A stretch of 64,000 bases of DNA from Scandinavium lactucae (lineage in GTDB: Bacteria > Pseudomonadota > Gammaproteobacteria > Enterobacterales > Enterobacteriaceae). Positions 35,396 to 44,444 of the stretch are shown in pieces. The stretch covers positions 1 to 64,000 of the forward strand of contig NZ_JAWXRD010000033.1 of the NCBI RefSeq assembly GCF_033843265.1, given 5' to 3'. Within the stretch, counting starts at the first letter, position 1; each line of letters begins with the position of its first letter. The notes beneath the pieces are model-generated. The model saw only the letters and a program-made list of their open reading frames with translations. It ran no database searches and was not told where the DNA came from. The position numbers were made by a program, and so were the translations under genes.

Positions 35396-36598
35396 TTAAT
35401 TCCGGTAGCGGAATAAGACAATGCCGACCAGTAATAATGCGAAAAATGAAACGCACCACAATGTGTGAGCCGCACTTAATTGCCCAATGAGCATGACGGT
35501 TACAGACGTTGTGAGCGTTGCACTGAGCGTTTGCCACCGCCACGCTTTCGCACTGGCGCTGGAAACATCATCTTCAGTGAACTGATGCAGTACGCTGAAC
35601 GTCCCTAAAGCAAACACCACGTTTGACGCCAAATGGGCAATGAAAATTGCCGCCAGCACTGCGGTGAAAGCCGTCATGATGGGCATCAGGATGTAGGCCA
35701 ACAGAAATAACCCCAAACAGCCCAGCAACAGATGATTTCGCTGCACATAATCCGGCATCCTCTGGCTATTGAGCAGCATTGGCCCGCAAAGTTGTCCCAG
35801 ACTACGGCTAAACAACAGCGGTAACGCCAGCCCGGCAGTATTCTCTGGCTGCATCTGCTGCGCCAGCGCGGGTAACAGTGCCATGGCTGGCGCACCGACT
35901 GCCGCCAACGAAGGTAATAAGAGCAGGCTTCGCTTCTGCTGGGTGCTGAGATTTCGCCAGCGCAGCGGCGTTCCGGCAAGGAAGACTTTCTCTTCGGCGC
36001 GGATAGCAATGCGCTGTAAGGCCAGCCACAGCAGCCCGCAAGCCGCCATAAAACTCACGGCATCAATCAACAGTAACGCCTCCGGGCTGACGCGTTCAAA
36101 TAACAGCACGCCAAGCCCGGTACCGAGTAAGACCTGTGAGGCAAAAATCATGTTTTCCATCGCGGTGGCCGCCGGAAGCTCATCTTCGCGTAATCCACGC
36201 TTAAACGTCAGTGCCAGCGCGGGCCAGGAAATGCCTCCCAGCAGAGATTCTACGGACTGCACTGTCAGCAACAGTGGCAGGCTATGAAGCCGCAATCCTA
36301 TTAGGGGCAAGGCCAGCGCCAACAGGCCAAGCAGTTCGCAAAGGATGAGTACGCGCAGGGGAGGGTATATGCGACACAGTTTTTCGCCGAGCAGGCTGCC
36401 AATAAAACCGGGCACCGTGGCCAGCAGCCAGGCGAGGGTTAATGTCGTCGGCGTAGCGTGCCAGCGTAACAGCTGACCAAACACTACCACCTGCGTCAGA
36501 CCATTACCTAGCGACGAGAGAATAAAAGCGAATGCCAACAGGCGAAGCCAGACGTGGCCTCGCAGTGCGCGTAGCAGCGCAAACAGCAGAGAATTCAT
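35396..36598 (-). CDS. MFS transporter, accessory
   Basis: A 400-residue major-facilitator protein with about 12 hydrophobic segments and a short cytoplasmic central loop (RAEEKVFLAGTPLRWRNLSTQQKRS region). The N-terminal segment FAFILSSLGNGLTQVVVFGQLL and motif-like AWLLATVPGFIGSLLGEKLCRI (G-X-L-G-E-K-x-x-R, resembling MFS motif A) support the family; it resembles the MFS_3/EntS-like exporter group, but the substrate is not evident. ATG 36598 has GGAGAT upstream; a longer frame starts at 36634. It lies between glmZ and hemY, where E. coli has aslA/aslB. The 3' end lies 6 bases after the glmZ terminator. Confidence 0.82.
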   Translation of the reverse strand: MNSLLFALLRALRGHVWLRLLAFAFILSSLGNGLTQVVVFGQLLRWHATPTTLTLAWLLATVPGFIGSLLGEKLCRIYPPLRVLILCELLGLLALALPLIGLRLHSLPLLLTVQSVESLLGGISWPALALTFKRGLREDELPAATAMENMIFASQVLLGTGLGVLLFERVSPEALLLIDAVSFMAACGLLWLALQRIAIRAEEKVFLAGTPLRWRNLSTQQKRSLLLLPSLAAVGAPAMALLPALAQQMQPENTAGLALPLLFSRSLGQLCGPMLLNSQRMPDYVQRNHLLLGCLGLFLLAYILMPIMTAFTAVLAAIFIAHLASNVVFALGTFSVLHQFTEDDVSSASAKAWRWQTLSATLTTSVTVMLIGQLSAAHTLWCVSFFALLLVGIVLFRYRN

Positions 36599-36730
36599 GT
36601 GAGACGATCTCCAGCAATACGTTATCCACGCCAAAAAGCGCGTATGTGAAAAACGGTGAATGCTGAAAAATCGTTACATTGGGAAGCTCGCGAAAGGATT
36701 CAGAATCAGAAAGGTAGCATGGGCATGAAG

Positions 36731-36759
36731 AAAAAAGAAAGGGGCCAAAAGGCCCCTTT
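36731..36759 (-). terminator. hemCDXY terminator
   Basis: Read on the minus strand, AAAGGGGCC and GGCCCCTTT form a perfect 9-bp stem with a TTTT loop, followed by CTTTTTT. It ends the hem operon 17 bases after the hemY stop. Confidence 0.9.
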
Positions 36760-36775
36760 GCTCACATATTTCTAC

Positions 36776-37972
36776 TCAGGAAGGTGGGTTGTTCTGAAGC
36801 GTCAGTAACAGCCCGTCACGGCGCATGGTGGCCGCTTCTTCCGGCTGATGCAGCCTGTCGAGTGCATCGGCCAGCCAGGCGTAGTCGAACGCGTCAGGAC
36901 GCTGTTTCAGCGCCGCCCGGAAGGCAATGGTGGCCTCCTGCCATTCGCCGTGCTTCATCAGCGACTGACCCAGCGTACTCCACAACAGCGGACGGTCGCC
37001 CACGCTCTTGATCTGCTGGCGCAACACTTTTTCCAACTGTTCCGGATTGGTGGTTTTCAGACGCGGAACCGGGAGCAGCAGACGGTCGTCGTATTGGCGT
37101 TTCAGGCCATCGATAATGATCTGCTGGGCCATGTCATGATCGTCACACTCGATGAGGTGATCGGCCATGGCCACCTGCAGCGGCACGCGCTGACGGGTTT
37201 TACGACTCTGATTTTTCCACCACTCGCGCAGACCATCGCTGCCCTGATCGGCACGCGCCTGTTCCATCAGACCAATCCATGCCTGCTGTTCCAGAGCATC
37301 ACGGTGGGCTTCATCGCCGACGTTGGCTTTCGCCATCGACGGAATGATATCGAGCAGTGAACTCCAGGCCCCGGTACGGATATAAGCTTGTTCAGCCAGA
37401 CGCAGCACTTCAGGATGACGTGGTGCGATTTCCAGCAGTCTGTCTACGCCATGGCGGGCCGCGTGGTCTTCATGACGCGCGAGCTGGATACGTACCCGGG
37501 TGATTTCCACCGGGATCAGATCGTTGCCGGCGCTTTCCGCGGCACGTTCCAGATGCTGATTCGCGCGCATTTCGTCCCCGCGCTGCTGCGCTGCTTCCGC
37601 CGCGAGCAGATAATTCACCACTGGCTGTTCAGCGTGATCGGCATTTTTCGCCATCAGCTTCTCAACCTGCTGGTAGTCGCCTTCCGCCAGTTTCAGCAGC
37701 GCCTGTTCGGTCTGCTTGCGGGCGCGACGGCGTTTGCGGCCAACAAACCAGCCCCGGGTATGGGCCCCGGTGCGGAAGATACGGCGCAGCAGCCATTCGA
37801 TGGCGAACAACACCACCATCGTCAGGATCATAATGATCACCAGACCGGTGACGCTGGTTTCGATGTTGTAGGTGTCAGTCTGGATCAGGACGTAGCCTTG
37901 ATGACCCGCGATGATCGGCCCAACCACGATCCCGGCGATCAGCAATGCAAAGAGCAATAATACTTTAAGCAT
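36776..37972 (-). CDS. hemY: HemY, TPR membrane protein of the hem operon
   Basis: A 398-residue inner-membrane protein with two N-terminal membrane segments (about 5-25 and 42-62) and a tetratricopeptide-like helical C-terminal domain (about 80-390). In gammaproteobacteria, HemY is linked to heme biosynthesis by operon position, but it is not the protoporphyrinogen oxidase also called HemY in Bacillus. The length equals E. coli HemY (398 aa). It starts 2 bases after hemX and is last in hemCDXY. Confidence 0.93.
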   Translation of the reverse strand: MLKVLLLFALLIAGIVVGPIIAGHQGYVLIQTDTYNIETSVTGLVIIMILTMVVLFAIEWLLRRIFRTGAHTRGWFVGRKRRRARKQTEQALLKLAEGDYQQVEKLMAKNADHAEQPVVNYLLAAEAAQQRGDEMRANQHLERAAESAGNDLIPVEITRVRIQLARHEDHAARHGVDRLLEIAPRHPEVLRLAEQAYIRTGAWSSLLDIIPSMAKANVGDEAHRDALEQQAWIGLMEQARADQGSDGLREWWKNQSRKTRQRVPLQVAMADHLIECDDHDMAQQIIIDGLKRQYDDRLLLPVPRLKTTNPEQLEKVLRQQIKSVGDRPLLWSTLGQSLMKHGEWQEATIAFRAALKQRPDAFDYAWLADALDRLHQPEEAATMRRDGLLLTLQNNPPS

Positions 37973-37974
37973 GA

Positions 37975-39165
37975 TTATTCTCCCTGCGGTGCGGCGGTGG
38001 CGGGTGCAGCATCAGCCTGCGGCGTCGCGCTCGGCGCAACCGACGGCTGTGCCAGCAGATTCCGCACGCGGGTCTGCATTAGTTTTTCCAGAATAGGCTG
38101 GCTTTGCAGCGTTTCCGGCACGTCCATATTGATGTTCTGCTGACTCAGTGAATCCAGTTCATCCAGGAAGGCTTTGGTGGTGGCGTCGTCGGTATCGTAG
38201 TAAGCCCGTACCCAAGTGGACACGTTATCCAGTGCCTGTTTATAGGTTTGTTCCTGATGGCGAGGCACGGCCTGCGCAGCAACCAGCAGACGGGAGCGGA
38301 TATTCTCCCGCAGATAGACGTCCTGATTCGGCGCTAACAGCGGAACCGCCGTTTCGTCACGGCGACGAATGGTAATAAAGCTGTCCATAAAACTCTGCCA
38401 GCTCTTTTGCAGATTGACGCGCCATTCGCCGAGGGAGCTTGAAAGCTCGCTACTGTCTTCGTCCATCGGGGAATCGTCGTCGGTATTGTCGGCCAGACGC
38501 AGGTTATCAATCTGATTCGACAGCTGATTCACCTTCAAAATAATTCCGTCGTAATCGACCTGGGTTACGGCAGACAGGCTGGCGATATCGTCAGTAATGG
38601 CCCGACGTGCGGTGATCAGGCTTGGGTCATTCATGTCTGCCAGGCTTGCATCGGCGCTTTTCAGCAGTGCCGCTGCGCTGGTGGCGTCCTGATCGCTCCA
38701 CAGCTTACGACCCGCCAGTTTGACGAGGAAATCAGCCTGCGCCAGTTGCCAAGTTTTGGCATCGCTCCCGGAAATGGTGGCCACTTTCTGCTGCAGTTCA
38801 TCGAGCTGCTTGTGTAGCGCGTCCTGCTGCTGTTTCGCGGCAGTCAGCTGCTCGGCCTGCTGCTTAATCACGCCTTCCAGTTCGGTTTTCTGCGATTCCT
38901 GCGCTTTTTGCAGGGCGGTCACTTGATTCACCAGCGCATCGCTGGCGGAGGTCTGATTCGCACCTTGCTGTTTCACCAGGCTGTACAGGCCAATGCCTGC
39001 GGCCAGGGCGATGGCAATCGCCACCACGCTGAGCGCCAAAGGGGCTTTGTTGCTGCTCTTTTTCTTCTCAGCGTTTTTCGTTTCAGCATTCTCCGGCTGT
39101 GGCGTCACTTCCACGGCCTCCCTGGTCTCTTCAACCACGGCGGAGTTCTCTTTTTGTTCCGTCAT
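37975..39165 (-). CDS. hemX: HemX membrane protein
   Basis: A 396-residue protein. A charged, Glu-rich N-terminal tail (1-40) is followed by one membrane segment (about 46-66), a coiled coil rich in Gln and Lys (about 75-130), and a globular periplasmic domain. It is often labelled uroporphyrinogen-III C-methyltransferase, but I see no methyltransferase motifs. The ATG at 39165 gives MTEQKENSAVVEETREA, matching E. coli HemX (393 aa). It is 21 bases after hemD in the operon; the function in heme synthesis is unproven. Confidence 0.92.
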   Translation of the reverse strand: MTEQKENSAVVEETREAVEVTPQPENAETKNAEKKKSSNKAPLALSVVAIAIALAAGIGLYSLVKQQGANQTSASDALVNQVTALQKAQESQKTELEGVIKQQAEQLTAAKQQQDALHKQLDELQQKVATISGSDAKTWQLAQADFLVKLAGRKLWSDQDATSAAALLKSADASLADMNDPSLITARRAITDDIASLSAVTQVDYDGIILKVNQLSNQIDNLRLADNTDDDSPMDEDSSELSSSLGEWRVNLQKSWQSFMDSFITIRRRDETAVPLLAPNQDVYLRENIRSRLLVAAQAVPRHQEQTYKQALDNVSTWVRAYYDTDDATTKAFLDELDSLSQQNINMDVPETLQSQPILEKLMQTRVRNLLAQPSVAPSATPQADAAPATAAPQGE

Positions 39166-39186
39166 TATGGCTTCCAATGTTGAGAG

Positions 39187-39927
39187 TTATTGTAAAGCAC
39201 GCAGCAGCGCGTCGTTGTCGGCGCTATCGGCCACCCTGATATTCTGCCAGCCCAGTTCCCGGGCCTGTTCTGCCAGGCGCTCACTCACCACAAGCACCTC
39301 GCAGTGTAACAACCAACGTTCGCGATACCATTGCGGGATCAGCGACCAAAGCTGTTTTAACATTTCGCCGCTGGTGATGACCAGTCGAGTCACGCCGCGC
39401 GATTCCCAGCGCAGGGCTTCTTCTGCACCGTCATAGTGGCGATTAGTGCGTTGATAACATTCGCAAAAAGTCACGCTGGCACCGCGTTCCTGCAAGGTTG
39501 CGCCGAGCAGTTCTCGCCCGCCGTTGCCGCGTAAAATCAGCGCTTTCTTGCCAGCAACGTTTTGTAATTCAGGTAATTGTAGCAACACTTCGCTGATTTC
39601 CCGATCGAGCGGATAACGAACGTCAATACTGCTGACTTTATGCAGAGCCAGGCCGGTGGTGCGCCCGATGGCAAAATAGCGCGGCGCGGATGGCCACGGT
39701 TGCCCGTGTTGTTGCAGCTGCGCATGGGCAAATTCCACGGCATGTTGCGAAAGCGCGAACAGGAGGCTGCCTTCGGCCAACGCGGCCAGATACGCCGGAA
39801 GCTGGGCGAGTTCACGGCCGGGAGTAAATTCGATTAACGGAAAGCTCCAGGCCTCTCGCCCCAGCGCGCGCAGGCGGCTGACAAGTTCTTCCCCTTGGGG
39901 AGACGGGCGAGTGACCAGAATGCTCAT
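39187..39927 (-). CDS. hemD: uroporphyrinogen-III synthase
   Basis: A 246-residue two-domain cosynthase. It closes and inverts ring D of hydroxymethylbilane to give uroporphyrinogen III. The N-terminal ILVTRPSPQGEELVSRLRALG and the LVITSGEMLKQLW motif near 170 are characteristic. The length equals E. coli HemD (246 aa). The start overlaps the hemC stop by 4 bases, implying coupled translation with the enzyme that makes its unstable substrate. Confidence 0.95.
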   Translation of the reverse strand: MSILVTRPSPQGEELVSRLRALGREAWSFPLIEFTPGRELAQLPAYLAALAEGSLLFALSQHAVEFAHAQLQQHGQPWPSAPRYFAIGRTTGLALHKVSSIDVRYPLDREISEVLLQLPELQNVAGKKALILRGNGGRELLGATLQERGASVTFCECYQRTNRHYDGAEEALRWESRGVTRLVITSGEMLKQLWSLIPQWYRERWLLHCEVLVVSERLAEQARELGWQNIRVADSADNDALLRALQ

Positions 39928-40865
39928 TCAGGGGCTTCTCCGTGATAAACGTCCGCGAGGATCTCGCGTGCGCCGTTATTGAGTAACTCTTCAGCCAGTG
40001 AAATGCCGAGTTTTTCGGCGTCTTCCGCAGGTCCACGACGCTCCCCGCGTACCAACTGGCTGCCGTCAGGCGCGCCAACCAGCGCGCGGAGCCAGATTTC
40101 GCCATTGCTCAATTCAGCATAGCTGCCAATCGGCACCTGACAGCCGCCTTCGAGGCGGGTATTCATCGCGCGTTCGGCGCAGACGCGAACGGCGGTGTCC
40201 GTATGATTCAGCGGTGCGAGCAGTGCGCGGGTGTGTTGGTCGTCAAGACGACATTCAATGCCCACGGCACCCTGACCCACGGCGGGCAGAGATTGCTCTG
40301 GCGACAGGGCCTGACGGATGCGGTTTTCCAGTCCGAGGCGTTTGAGCCCGGCGACCGCCAAAATAATCGCATCATAATCGCCGTTATCGAGCTTACTTAA
40401 ACGCGTGCCGACGTTGCCGCGCAGCGAGCGAATCACCAGGTCCGGACGCTCGGCGGCCAGCTGACACTGGCGGCGTAAACTTGAGGTGCCAACCACGCTG
40501 CCGACGGGCAAGGCATCGAGGGATGCAAACCGATTTGAGACAAACGCATCGCGCGGATCGTCGCGTTCGCAGATGGTCGTCAGGCCAAGCCCTGGCGGAA
40601 ATTCCACCGGGACATCTTTCATCGAATGCACGGCGATATCCGCCCGCCCTTCAAGCAGTGCCAGTTCCAGTTCTTTGACAAACAGCCCTTTACCGCCCAC
40701 TTTTGCCAGCGGCGTATCGAGGATCACATCGCCACGTGTGACCATTGGCACCAGTTCAACCTGGAGCCCGGGATGGCTCGCGATCAGCCTGTCTTTCACA
40801 TAATATGCCTGCCAGAGTGCGAGAGGACTTTGGCGTGTGGCAATTCTTAAAACTTTGTCTAACAT
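39924..40865 (-). CDS. hemC: porphobilinogen deaminase (hydroxymethylbilane synthase)
   Basis: A 313-residue enzyme that joins four porphobilinogen units. The dipyrromethane cofactor cysteine is in LEGGCQVPIGSYAEL near 242. Substrate-binding motifs are RIATRQSPLALWQA, HSMKDVP and GTSSLRRQCQL. Length equals E. coli HemC (313 aa). It is divergent from cyaA across a 337-bp control region, as in E. coli, and leads the hemCDXY operon. Confidence 0.97.
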   Translation of the reverse strand: MLDKVLRIATRQSPLALWQAYYVKDRLIASHPGLQVELVPMVTRGDVILDTPLAKVGGKGLFVKELELALLEGRADIAVHSMKDVPVEFPPGLGLTTICERDDPRDAFVSNRFASLDALPVGSVVGTSSLRRQCQLAAERPDLVIRSLRGNVGTRLSKLDNGDYDAIILAVAGLKRLGLENRIRQALSPEQSLPAVGQGAVGIECRLDDQHTRALLAPLNHTDTAVRVCAERAMNTRLEGGCQVPIGSYAELSNGEIWLRALVGAPDGSQLVRGERRGPAEDAEKLGISLAEELLNNGAREILADVYHGEAPE

Positions 40866-41042
40866 GCTTGTTACCGTCGTTATCGTCCGCCAGCCATCCT
40901 AACATTGTTGCTATAAGGATGTTAGTTTTCGAGTTTTTCTGAAAATGCGCAAAAGAGACCAACAGGGCGTGTTGAAGAATTTACAGCGGTTAATTGGTGC
41001 TAAACTTATCTGTAGCGCATCTTTCTTTACGGTCAAACGGCA

Positions 41043-41064
41043 AGGTGTTAAATTGATCACGTTT
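41043..41064. promoter_or_regulatory. CRP site of cyaA
   Basis: TGTTA-N6-TCACG within AAGGTGTTAAATTGATCACG; the right half-site TCAC is good and the left one (TGTTA for TGTGA) weak. It matches the CRP operator at the E. coli cyaA P2 promoter, by which cAMP-CRP represses cyaA. It lies 139 bases before the start codon. The remainder of the 337-bp gap 40866-41202 holds the divergent hemC and cyaA promoters and no visible gene. Confidence 0.7.
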
Positions 41065-41202
41065 TAAACCGTTTGTTAGCCCGCACCACACACCATCCTG
41101 GCGACAGACGGTAGCGGTTCTTGTTGAATTCTAAAAACCTTCGTATCCCGTGCAGTTCACCGCTTTAGCGATACGCCAGGTTTTAACATCAGGCGATATG
41201 TC

Positions 41203-43749
41203 TTGTACCTCTATATTGAGACACTGAAACAGAGACTGGATGCCATAAATCAATTGCGCGTGGATCGCGCGCTTGCTGCCATGGGGCCCGCTTTCCAGCA
41301 GGTCTACAGTCTTCTGCCGACATTGCTGCATTATCATCATCCGCTGATGCCTGGTTACCTCGAGGGTAACGTCCCCAAAGGCATTTGCCTCTACACGCCT
41401 GATGAAACCCAACGTCACTACCTTGATGAGCTTGAACTGCATCGCGGCATGCCGCCGCAGGACACCGCCAAAGGCGAACTGCCGATCACCGGCGTGTACT
41501 CAATGGGTAGCACCTCTTCTGTCGGTCAAAGTTGTTCTTCGGATCTCGATATCTGGGTCTGTCATCAGGCCTGGCTTGATAACGGCGAACGACAGCTGCT
41601 GCAACGAAAATGTAGCCTGCTGGAAAGCTGGGCCGCCTCACTCGGGGTGGAAGTCAGCTTCTTCCTGATCGACGAAAACCGCTTCCGCCATAACGAAAGC
41701 GGCAGCCTGGGCGGCGAAGACTGCGGTTCGACGCAGCATATTTTGCTGCTCGACGAATTTTATCGCACCGCCGTGCGCCTCGCGGGGAAACGTATTCTGT
41801 GGAATATGGTGCCGTGCGAAGAAGAAGAGCATTACGACGATTACGTCATGAAGCTCTACGCGCAGGGCGTGCTGACCCCGAACGAATGGATGGATCTCGG
41901 CGGATTGAGCACGCTCTCCGCAGAAGAATACTTCGGTGCCAGCCTGTGGCAGCTGTATAAAAGCATTGATTCGCCGTACAAAGCGGTGCTGAAAACGCTG
42001 CTGCTTGAAGCCTATTCCTGGGAATATCCGAACAGCCGCCTGCTGGCGAAAGACATTAAACAGCGCCTGCATGATGGCGAGATTGTGTCGTTCGGGCTTG
42101 ACCCTTACTGCATGATGCTCGAACGCGTCACCACCTATCTGCTGGCCATTGATGACACCACCCGTCTGGATCTGGTGCGTCGATGTTTCTACCTCAAAGT
42201 CTGCGAAAAACTGAGCCGCGAACGTGCGTGCGTCGGCTGGCGTCGTGAAGTGATCGGCCAGTTAGTGAAAGAGTGGGGCTGGAGCGAAGAGCGTCTGGCG
42301 ATGCTGGATAACCGCGCCAACTGGAAGATTGACGAAGTACGCGATGCGCACAATGAACTGCTCGACGCGATGATGCAGAGCTACCGCAATCTGATTCGTT
42401 TCGCGCGCCGGAACAACCTCAGCGTTTCCGCCAGCCCGCAGGACATTGGTGTCCTGACCCGAAAACTGTATGCCGCGTTTGAAGCCCTGCCGGGCAAAGT
42501 CACGCTGGTTAACCCGCAAATTTCGCCGGACCTTTCTGAGCCAAATCTGACCTTTATTCATGTGCCGCCGGGCCGTGCCAACCGTACAGGCTGGTATCTC
42601 TACAACCGCGCCCCGAACATGGAATCGATCGTCAGTCATCAACCGCTCGAATATAACCGTTATCTTAATAAGCTGGTGGCCTGGGCCTGGTTTAACGGCC
42701 TGCTAACCTCACGCACCCGCCTGTTTATTAAGGGCAACGGCATTGCCGACCTGGCAAAACTGCAGGAAATGGTCGCTGACGTCTCGCACCACTTCCCCCT
42801 GCGCCTGCCCGCACCGACGCCAAAAGCGTTGTACAGCCCCTGCGAAATTCGCCATCTGGCGATTATCGTCAACCTCGAATACGACCCGACGACGGCGTTC
42901 CGTAATCAGGTGGTGCATTTTGATTTCCGTAAGCTCGACGTTTTCAGCTTTGGCGAAGAGCAGAACTGCCTGGTAGGCAGCGTTGACCTGCTGTATCGCA
43001 ACTCGTGGAATGAGGTACGAACTCTGCACTTTAACGGCGAGCAGGCGATGATCGAAGCGCTGAAAACCATTCTCGGTAAAATGCACCAGGATGCGGCTCC
43101 GCCAGACAGCGTCGACGTATTCTGCTACAGCCAGCATTTGCGTGGTCTTATCCGCACCCGCGTGCAGCAGCTGGTTTCAGAGTGTATTGAACTGCGTCTT
43201 TCCAGTACGCGTCAGGAAACGGGGCGTTTCAAAGCGCTGCGTGTGGCGGGGCAAACCTGGGGACTGTTCTTCGAGCGGCTGAACGTTTCCGTACAGAAGC
43301 TGGAAAACGCCATCGAGTTCTATGGCGCGATTTCGCATAACAAACTGCATGGTTTGTCGGTGAAAGTGGAAACCAACCATGTGCAGCTTCCGCCGGTGGT
43401 TGATGGTTTCGCCAGCGAAGGGATTATTCAGTTCTTCTTTGAAGACAGCAGCGAAGACAACGGCTTTAACATCTACATTCTGGATGAAAGCAACCGGGCA
43501 GAGGTGTATCACCACTGCGAAGGCAGCAAAGAAGAACTGGTGCGCGATGTCAGCCGGTTCTACTCGTCATCGCACGATCGCTTCACCTATGGCTCAAGCT
43601 TCATCAACTTCAACCTGCCGCAGTTCTACCAGATTGTGAAAGTCGACAATCGCGCTCAGGTTATCCCGTTCCGCACGCAGGCCATTGCGGCCGTCGCATC
43701 CGCTAATCAGGATGAAACGACCCCGCTACTGCAGCAGTACTTTTCTTAA
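41203..43749 (+). CDS. cyaA: class I adenylate cyclase
   Basis: An 848-residue enterobacterial class I adenylate cyclase that makes cAMP from ATP. The N-terminal catalytic half (1-450) carries the nucleotidyltransferase motif GSTSSVGQSCSSDLDIWVC near 103-121; the C-terminal half is regulatory, responding to EIIA-Glc. The start is a TTG at 41203 (with AGGCG upstream), as in E. coli, where the weak UUG start limits expression; residues MYLYIETLKQRLDAIN match. Length equals E. coli CyaA. It is convergent with cyaY, overlapping by 4 bases. Confidence 0.97.
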   Translation: MYLYIETLKQRLDAINQLRVDRALAAMGPAFQQVYSLLPTLLHYHHPLMPGYLEGNVPKGICLYTPDETQRHYLDELELHRGMPPQDTAKGELPITGVYSMGSTSSVGQSCSSDLDIWVCHQAWLDNGERQLLQRKCSLLESWAASLGVEVSFFLIDENRFRHNESGSLGGEDCGSTQHILLLDEFYRTAVRLAGKRILWNMVPCEEEEHYDDYVMKLYAQGVLTPNEWMDLGGLSTLSAEEYFGASLWQLYKSIDSPYKAVLKTLLLEAYSWEYPNSRLLAKDIKQRLHDGEIVSFGLDPYCMMLERVTTYLLAIDDTTRLDLVRRCFYLKVCEKLSRERACVGWRREVIGQLVKEWGWSEERLAMLDNRANWKIDEVRDAHNELLDAMMQSYRNLIRFARRNNLSVSASPQDIGVLTRKLYAAFEALPGKVTLVNPQISPDLSEPNLTFIHVPPGRANRTGWYLYNRAPNMESIVSHQPLEYNRYLNKLVAWAWFNGLLTSRTRLFIKGNGIADLAKLQEMVADVSHHFPLRLPAPTPKALYSPCEIRHLAIIVNLEYDPTTAFRNQVVHFDFRKLDVFSFGEEQNCLVGSVDLLYRNSWNEVRTLHFNGEQAMIEALKTILGKMHQDAAPPDSVDVFCYSQHLRGLIRTRVQQLVSECIELRLSSTRQETGRFKALRVAGQTWGLFFERLNVSVQKLENAIEFYGAISHNKLHGLSVKVETNHVQLPPVVDGFASEGIIQFFFEDSSEDNGFNIYILDESNRAEVYHHCEGSKEELVRDVSRFYSSSHDRFTYGSSFINFNLPQFYQIVKVDNRAQVIPFRTQAIAAVASANQDETTPLLQQYFS

Positions 43750-44066
43750 CGGAAGCTAACCGCTTCGCCCGCCTGCTGTGTGGCGGCCTGTTCCAGTAAA
43801 TCCCAGAACGTTTCGCCGCTGCGATCGCAGACCCATTCCGTGCCTTTCAGGTCGAAATGATAGCCGCCTTGTTTGGTCGCCAGCCACACCTGGTGTAAAG
43901 GCTCCTGGCGGTTAATGATGATTTTGCTGCCGTTCTCGAAACTCAGCGTCAGTACGCCGCCGTTTATCTCGCAATCAATATCGCCGTCGCCATCCCAGTC
44001 ATCAATGCTCTCTTCGATGGTCATCCACAACTGGTCTGCAAGGCGATGAAATTCACTGTCGTTCAT
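43746..44066 (-). CDS. cyaY: frataxin CyaY
   Basis: A 106-residue bacterial frataxin. It binds iron and modulates IscS-driven iron-sulfur cluster assembly. The acidic first helix (EFHRLADQLWMTIEESIDDWDGDGDIDCE) carries the iron-binding Asp/Glu ridge, followed by the beta sheet with GVLTLSFENGSKIIINRQ. Length equals E. coli CyaY (106 aa). It is convergent with cyaA and divergent from lptM. Confidence 0.96.
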   Translation of the reverse strand: MNDSEFHRLADQLWMTIEESIDDWDGDGDIDCEINGGVLTLSFENGSKIIINRQEPLHQVWLATKQGGYHFDLKGTEWVCDRSGETFWDLLEQAATQQAGEAVSFR

Positions 44067-44204
44067 TGTTCTTTTCCATTATCAGGTGATGGGCGCAGTA
44101 TAACGCGAAACAATTCCGGTTGCAGTCAGGCGCTAAACGCTTGCTTTTACGTCTTCTCCTGCGATGATAGAAAGCAGAAAGCATCAACCACAGGCACTAT
44201 AAGA

Positions 44205-44408
44205 ATGAAGAACCTCTTTCGACCACTGGTCCTTTTGGCTGCGTTAATGACCCTGGCAGGTTGTGGCCTGAAGGGGCCGCTCTATTTCCCACCTGCAGAT
44301 AAAACCGCTGCACCCCCGACGAAACCGGTCAATCCAGGTACTCAGAGTACCGAACCGACTCGTAACGATCGTGGCGATAACGGTGGCCCGACCCAGGTTA
44401 ACTACTAA
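44205..44408 (+). CDS. lptM: lipoprotein LptM (YifL)
   Basis: A 67-residue lipoprotein. The signal peptide (about 1-19) ends in the lipobox LAGC with the lipidated cysteine at 20, followed by GLKGPLYFPPADK, which is conserved with E. coli YifL. LptM has been shown in E. coli to bind LptDE and help mature the LPS translocon. The C-terminal half is a low-complexity Pro/Thr/Asn tail ending in QVNY. It precedes dapF by 36 bases. Confidence 0.93.
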   Translation: MKNLFRPLVLLAALMTLAGCGLKGPLYFPPADKTAAPPTKPVNPGTQSTEPTRNDRGDNGGPTQVNY

Positions 44409-44444
44409 TACGACGTCGTTGTTTCTGCGTGGATGGAGTAAATG

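Noticed and set aside
37975..39165. HemX as a uroporphyrinogen-III methyltransferase
   Set aside because: No SAM-binding or methyltransferase motifs are seen; the protein is a single-span coiled-coil membrane protein.
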